Shown piece by piece: positions 60,196-64,000 of a DNA stretch of 64,000 nucleotides; within the stretch, counting starts at the first letter, position 1; each line of letters starts with the position of its first letter. The position numbers were made by a program, and so were the translations under genes. The stretch covers positions 1,426,001 to 1,490,000 of the forward strand of contig NZ_JACIET010000001.1 in the NCBI RefSeq assembly GCF_014197015.1, written 5' to 3'. This DNA is from Niveibacterium umoris (GTDB taxonomy: Bacteria > Pseudomonadota > Gammaproteobacteria > Burkholderiales > Rhodocyclaceae). The notes beneath the pieces were generated by a model. It saw only the letters and a program-made list of their open reading frames with translations, did no database searches and was not told where the DNA came from.

Positions 60196-60699
60196 TCAAC
60201 CGGCGAACTGGAACGGCACCCTGCCCGCCTCGAAGGCGAGGAGCGCCCGTTTGCGGTTCAGGCCGCCGGCGTATCCGGTCAGCGCGCCATCTCGTGCCAC
60301 CAGACGGTGACACGGGACGATGATGGTAAAGGGATTACGCCCGGTCGCAGCGCCCACCGCCCGCGCGCTGCCCGGCTTGCCCAGCGCGGCAGCCACGCCG
60401 CCGTAGTCACGGGTTTCGCCGAAACCAACCCGCGCAATCTGCTCCCACACCGCACGCTGGAAAGGCGTGCCGACTTGCGCGCGCGGCAGATCAAAGGCCT
60501 GCCGACGGCCGGCAAACCACTCATCGAGTTGGCGCACGGCTTCGCCCAGCAAGGCGTCGGCGGGATCCTCGCGCCAGTCGGCCTGCACGCCATCGAAGTG
60601 CGCCTGGCCAACGATCCAGGCGCCAATCAGCCCATCCGCGCGACGCGCCAGAATCATCGGGCCAATCGGGCTCTCGTACTGCGTCCAGCAAGTCGTCAT
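60196..60699 (-). CDS. ogt: Methylated-DNA--[protein]-cysteine S-methyltransferase
   Basis: 167 aa suicide repair protein that takes the methyl group from O6-methylguanine. Active-site IIVPCHRLV with Cys130; helix-turn-helix DNA-binding region with the Arg finger (FGETRDYGGVAAALGKPGSARAVG, seen here in parts as ALGKPGSARAVGAA). ATG 60699 overlaps the stop of the Ada-AlkA gene (ATGA), so the two repair proteins are co-translated. Confidence 0.93.
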   Translation of the reverse strand: MTTCWTQYESPIGPMILARRADGLIGAWIVGQAHFDGVQADWREDPADALLGEAVRQLDEWFAGRRQAFDLPRAQVGTPFQRAVWEQIARVGFGETRDYGGVAAALGKPGSARAVGAATGRNPFTIIVPCHRLVARDGALTGYAGGLNRKRALLAFEAGRVPFQFAG

Positions 60700-62171
60700 C
60701 GGGCTTCTCCAGTCTGCGCATCCGGTTCGTTCAGGCGTCGCCACAGGTGCAGCGTCGCGTAGGCGCGCCAGGGCCGCCAGGCTTCGGCGGCCGCATCGGC
60801 CTCGCGTGCGCTGGCCACGCCAAGCGATTTGATCAGCGCCACGTCGCCGCTGGGCCAGGCGTCAGGCCAGCCGAGCGCGCGCAGCGCGATGTACTGCGCC
60901 GTCCAGCGGCCGATTCCGGGCAGCGCTTCGAGCTGGGCCACGGTGGCGTCCACATCGGCTGCCGGGCCAAGGTCGAGGCGCCCTTCAGCGACTTCCCGCG
61001 CCAGCGCCAGGATCGCGACGGTGCGCTGGCGCACGATGCCGAGCGACGCGATGTCGTCGATGCTTGCCGCAGCGACTCGTTCGGCAGACGGAAACAGACG
61101 CTCGATGTGCGGATACGGCGTTTCGATCCGCTCGCCCAAGGCTGCGGCGAAGCGCCCGGCCAGCGTGTGGGCGGCCTTGACCGTGACCTGTTGGCCGAGC
61201 ACAGCCCGCACCGACATTTCGAAACCGTCAAAGGCCCCCGGTACCCGCAGACCCGGGGCGGCCGCCGCCAGCGGCCCGAGCACGGCAGCGACGGCGTCCG
61301 GTTCGCAAGCAAGGTCACACAACCGCCGTACCGCGGCCAGCACAGCCGGCAGTACCCGCACCAGACTTGGCGATACCGTCACCGCAACCGCGTCGCGCCC
61401 GCTTGCGAGCCCGAGCGCGAGCCAGCCAAGGTGTGTCACGCCACCCTGCGTGAAACGCACACTGCGGTGATAGGTATCGCCGACCACAGCCTCAACGCCA
61501 GCAATGCACCGCCCGGACAGGAAGCCAAGCAAACGGGGCCAATCGAAGGGCGGGCGGAAGCCAAGTTCGAAACGCATCCCCTGCCCCTCGCCCGACGGCG
61601 CGCTGGCCCGGCGTAGTTCAGTCGGCGTCAGACCGTAGCGGGTCTGGAACAGGGCGTTGAAACGCCTCAGGCTACCGAAGCCGGCGGCTAGCGCCACGTC
61701 GGTCACCGGCAAACCGGTATCGGCAAGCAGGCGCTTGGCCAGCAGCAAACGCTGCGTCTGGGCATATGCAACCGGTGTCACCCCGAAGGTGTCGGCAAAT
61801 AACCGGCGCAGGTGCCGGTCGGTGATACCCAGCCGCGCGGCAAGCCCTTCCAGCCCAGCTTCGTCGACTTGCCCCGCTTCAATGCGTTGCGCTGCCGCCC
61901 ACGCGAGCCTGCTTGCCGAGTCGATCGCCGCGAGACCAGGCGCAAGCTCGGGCCGACACCGCAGGCAGGGGCGAAAACCGGCGGCCTCTGCGGCCGCGGC
62001 GTTTTCGAAGAAATGGCAGTTTTCGGCTTTGGGCGTGCGGACCCGGCAGACCGGCCGGCAATACACCCCGGTGGACGAGACGCCAACATAGAAGCGGCCG
62101 TCGAAGCGGCTGTCGCGTGCGACAAGCGCGGCGTAACGCGCGGCGTGTTCGGTTGAATGCGGGTGTTCCAT
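60696..62171 (-). CDS. alkA: Ada-type sensor/activator fused to AlkA DNA-3-methyladenine glycosylase
   Basis: 491 aa. Residues 1-80: Ada zinc domain with C38, C42, C69 and C72 (GVYCRPVCR and RPCLRCRPE); C38 is the methyl acceptor that turns Ada into an activator. About 100-190: AraC-type double helix-turn-helix (ARLGITDRHLRRLFADTFG, DVALAAGFGSLRRFNALFQ). About 200-485: AlkA, with the N-terminal barrel and the HhH-GPD motif LPGIGRWTAQYIALRALG and catalytic Asp in WPSGDVALI. One protein thus senses methylation and removes 3-methyladenine. Fusions of this sort are known in actinobacteria and some proteobacteria. Confidence 0.93.
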   Translation of the reverse strand: MEHPHSTEHAARYAALVARDSRFDGRFYVGVSSTGVYCRPVCRVRTPKAENCHFFENAAAAEAAGFRPCLRCRPELAPGLAAIDSASRLAWAAAQRIEAGQVDEAGLEGLAARLGITDRHLRRLFADTFGVTPVAYAQTQRLLLAKRLLADTGLPVTDVALAAGFGSLRRFNALFQTRYGLTPTELRRASAPSGEGQGMRFELGFRPPFDWPRLLGFLSGRCIAGVEAVVGDTYHRSVRFTQGGVTHLGWLALGLASGRDAVAVTVSPSLVRVLPAVLAAVRRLCDLACEPDAVAAVLGPLAAAAPGLRVPGAFDGFEMSVRAVLGQQVTVKAAHTLAGRFAAALGERIETPYPHIERLFPSAERVAAASIDDIASLGIVRQRTVAILALAREVAEGRLDLGPAADVDATVAQLEALPGIGRWTAQYIALRALGWPDAWPSGDVALIKSLGVASAREADAAAEAWRPWRAYATLHLWRRLNEPDAQTGEAR

Positions 62172-62321
62172 GCGGCGGATTATCCGCCCCCAGCCACCCC
62201 CTGCTCGCCGTTTTCGGACCTGATGTTTCGTCAGTCCGACATCGGCCAGCGGTTGGCCGGGTCGCGATGCATACGACGCCGCGGAGCCGCCGATCGCGTC
62301 GCGTAGGCAAGGCCGCACGGA

Positions 62322-63107
62322 TTACTTCGTCAGATAGCGTTCGACGATGCGTTCGATTTCGCCGCTCGACCGCAGGGTCTTGATGGCTGCATTGATGCGG
62401 TTAAGTACGGCCTTGCGTTTCGCGGGTGTACCCGCCGGGCCAAGTGCGATGAAGGCATCCTCACTTGAGATTTCCACCGTATCGACCAGTTCGAGCTGTC
62501 GAGCCGCGGCGGTCGCGTCCGGGGCATTGCGCAATTCCTTGAACGCGAACTGGGTCGAAGCGCGATCGTTGATGAAGCAGTCGATGCGGTTCATCGCGAT
62601 CTTGCGCAGGTTCGTCATCGTGCCGTTGGCCTCTTCGACCTGCAGCAGTTCGTCGCGGCGCGCTTTCACCACGACGTCGGCCAGCGCGTAACCGGCGTTG
62701 ATGCCGATCTGGACATCGCGAAAATCGTCCGGGAACTTCTTTCGCGGGTGCTGAGCCGCAGCAGCGGTGCAGGTAACCACGACCCGCTCGCGGAAGAGCG
62801 GTTCGGAATACGCGGTGATAAAGGCCCGCTCGGCCCGCCTGTAAGGTGGAAACAGGGCGAACGCCTCACCGGCCTGAAGCATCGCCAGCCCCCGCTTCCA
62901 CGGAACAGGCTGAATGTCGAGTTTGTATTCGTCGCCGATCGCACGAGCAACGGCTGCGACGATGTCGACATAGATCCCCTTGAAGGACCCGTTCTCGACC
63001 CAGCTGTATGGAGGGTTGCTGTCGTCGCCCGCAACGATGAGTCGCTCCGCAGCGGACGCCGGCTTCATCAGCAACACAAGAACCAAGGCGGTGATCAGGA
63101 ATTTCAT
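62322..63107 (-). CDS. Periplasmic solute-binding protein, family 3 type
   Basis: 261 aa. Signal peptide FLITALVLVLLMKPASA, mature start AERLIVAGDDSNPPYSW, then GSFKGIYVDIVAAVARAIGD, the first lobe of SBP_bac_3 proteins. No ABC permease or ATPase gene is adjacent. Its neighbour on the same strand is a hybrid histidine kinase, 58 bases upstream, so it may be a ligand sensor or accessory for that kinase rather than part of an importer. The ligand is unknown; the usual Arg/Asp amino-acid clamp is not clear. Confidence 0.85.
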   Translation of the reverse strand: MKFLITALVLVLLMKPASAAERLIVAGDDSNPPYSWVENGSFKGIYVDIVAAVARAIGDEYKLDIQPVPWKRGLAMLQAGEAFALFPPYRRAERAFITAYSEPLFRERVVVTCTAAAAQHPRKKFPDDFRDVQIGINAGYALADVVVKARRDELLQVEEANGTMTNLRKIAMNRIDCFINDRASTQFAFKELRNAPDATAAARQLELVDTVEISSEDAFIALGPAGTPAKRKAVLNRINAAIKTLRSSGEIERIVERYLTK

Positions 63108-63165
63108 GAAGCGTGCCCCTCAAACTTCGATGCGGCTTCAGGCATGGCCCACGAGGGCATACGGC

Positions 63166-64000
63166 TTAACGGCCACACAGGGCAAGCACTTCGCCCAATG
63201 CAGCACGCACCAGATTCGCAGCTTGAGCCGCGCCGTCGAGTTCGCCCTGCCGCAGCGCCTTTTCCAGGCGGGCCGCTTCAGCCGCCAGCGCCATCGCGCC
63301 AACGGTACCGGCGATCCCCTTCAGGGTATGCGCGTGGCGGGTTGCAAGGGGTATGTCGCCCGCATCGATGGCGACGGTGTAGCGTTCAGAGAAATCAGCT
63401 TCGGACGAACAAAACAGCGCGAGCATCTCTTCGAACAGGGCTTCGTCGTTGCCCATCATCGCGATCGCGCGAGCACGGTCGAGCACGACCGGGGCCGGCT
63501 CGGCACCCGAAGCGGAAGCGTCGTCGGCATCGGGAGTTCTTCCCGCGGTTTCCGGCGCGATCCAGTGCACCAGCATCCGGTACAGCTCCCGGATGTCGAT
63601 CGGCTTGGTCAGGTGATCGTTCATGCCCGCGTCGAGGCTGCGCTCGCGATCGCCGATCAAGGCGTTGGCGGTCATCGCGATGACCGGCACATCGAGCAAC
63701 CCCAGCTCGCTGCGCAGGCGCCGCGTCGCTTCGTAGCCATCCATCACCGGCATCTGGCAGTCCATCAGCACCGCGTCGAACGATTCGGCCTGAAGCATTT
63801 CAAGCGCTTCGGCCCCGTGTTGGGCAATCTGCACGGTAATGCCGGCAGCTTCGAGGAACCGGCGTGCAACTTCCTGGTTGACCGGGTTGTCTTCGACCAC
63901 AAGGATGCGGCGGCCGGCCAGTGCCGCCGGCACCACCGGCGCAACGATGTCGTGCACCATGCGCGGCACCTGCGCCGTGGCCTCTGCGTTGAGCGCCGCA
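63166..64000 (-). CDS. Hybrid sensor histidine kinase, C-terminal receiver and Hpt domains (partial)
   Basis: About 278 codons are in view; the start is beyond the right edge. The receiver domain has RRILVVEDNPVNQEVARRFL with the acidic pocket, the phospho-acceptor Asp in FDAVLMDCQMPVMDG, and DHLTKPIDIREL with the conserved Lys. An acidic linker of ~35 residues follows, then an Hpt domain with the phospho-His in ATRHAHTLKGIAGTVGA. This is the output end of a BarA/ArcB-like phosphorelay, so a separate response regulator must take the phosphate. The kinase core and sensor are not visible. Confidence 0.93.
   Translation of the reverse strand, partial: AALNAEATAQVPRMVHDIVAPVVPAALAGRRILVVEDNPVNQEVARRFLEAAGITVQIAQHGAEALEMLQAESFDAVLMDCQMPVMDGYEATRRLRSELGLLDVPVIAMTANALIGDRERSLDAGMNDHLTKPIDIRELYRMLVHWIAPETAGRTPDADDASASGAEPAPVVLDRARAIAMMGNDEALFEEMLALFCSSEADFSERYTVAIDAGDIPLATRHAHTLKGIAGTVGAMALAAEAARLEKALRQGELDGAAQAANLVRAALGEVLALCGR

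Overview
This window looks like chromosomal DNA of a betaproteobacterium, most likely a Rhodocyclales-type organism related to Azoarcus or Thauera. Three things point there: high GC coding bias, a tmRNA tag that reads ANDERFALAA, and gene orders typical of Betaproteobacteria (thrS-infC-rpmI-rplT-pheS-pheT-ihfA-merR, surE-pcm-nlpD-rpoS, gyrA-serC-pheA-hisC-tyrA-aroA, ompA-ubiG-gph). The genus is an inference. No insertion sequence, prophage, integrase or CRISPR array is visible, so this is mostly core genome with a few accessory or decaying patches.

Layout. 1-3262: an RND efflux pump permease (cut by the window edge) and its membrane-fusion lipoprotein. 3263-6954: the loosest part, with a Fic AMP-transferase gene, rluA, two gene-poor stretches and a ferredoxin-NADP reductase pseudogene. 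7182-11164: tRNA-Ser, a Bax-inhibitor-1/YccA membrane protein, the rlmD/roxA divergent pair that modifies rRNA and ribosomal protein, and a repeat-rich small lipoprotein. 11304-19277: dapA-bamC, a histone-deacetylase-like hydrolase, and a tightly overlapped MoxR-DUF58-transglutaminase-MltB operon. 19294-31234: a long leftward block carrying stationary-phase and repair functions (surE, pcm, nlpD, rpoS), tRNA-Pro, and the translation operon from thrS to ihfA. tRNA-Val and a degenerate exonuclease homologue lie upstream of thrS.

31251-50047: a second leftward block. cysM, hldD, hldA, ugd, lapB and lapA serve LPS and cysteine. ihfB, rpsA and cmk follow. An argS/helix-hairpin-helix gene pair is set between cmk and aroA, and then come the aromatic amino acid genes, serC and gyrA. 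50260-54319, rightward: methylthioadenosine deaminase, an OmpA-type protein, ubiG, gph and tmRNA. 54377-64000: phosphoglucomutase, a LysR regulator divergent from a DJ-1/PfpI plus NADP-reductase-like pair, a TMEM175 channel, an EamA exporter, an alkylation-repair pair (ogt and an Ada-AlkA fusion), and a solute-binding protein next to the C-terminal part of a hybrid histidine kinase.

I found no clear new multi-gene system. The points most worth following are local. The infC gene has an AUC start. Intrinsic-terminator hairpins sit directly against the start sites of thrS and pheS. The exonuclease homologue beside cysM has lost most of its catalytic residues. A Cdd1-like helix-hairpin-helix protein is translationally coupled to cmk. 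A 10-bp-period repeat lies upstream of argS. GyrA naturally carries Gln at position 83. The fpr pseudogene has lost 8 and 13 bases at two sites.
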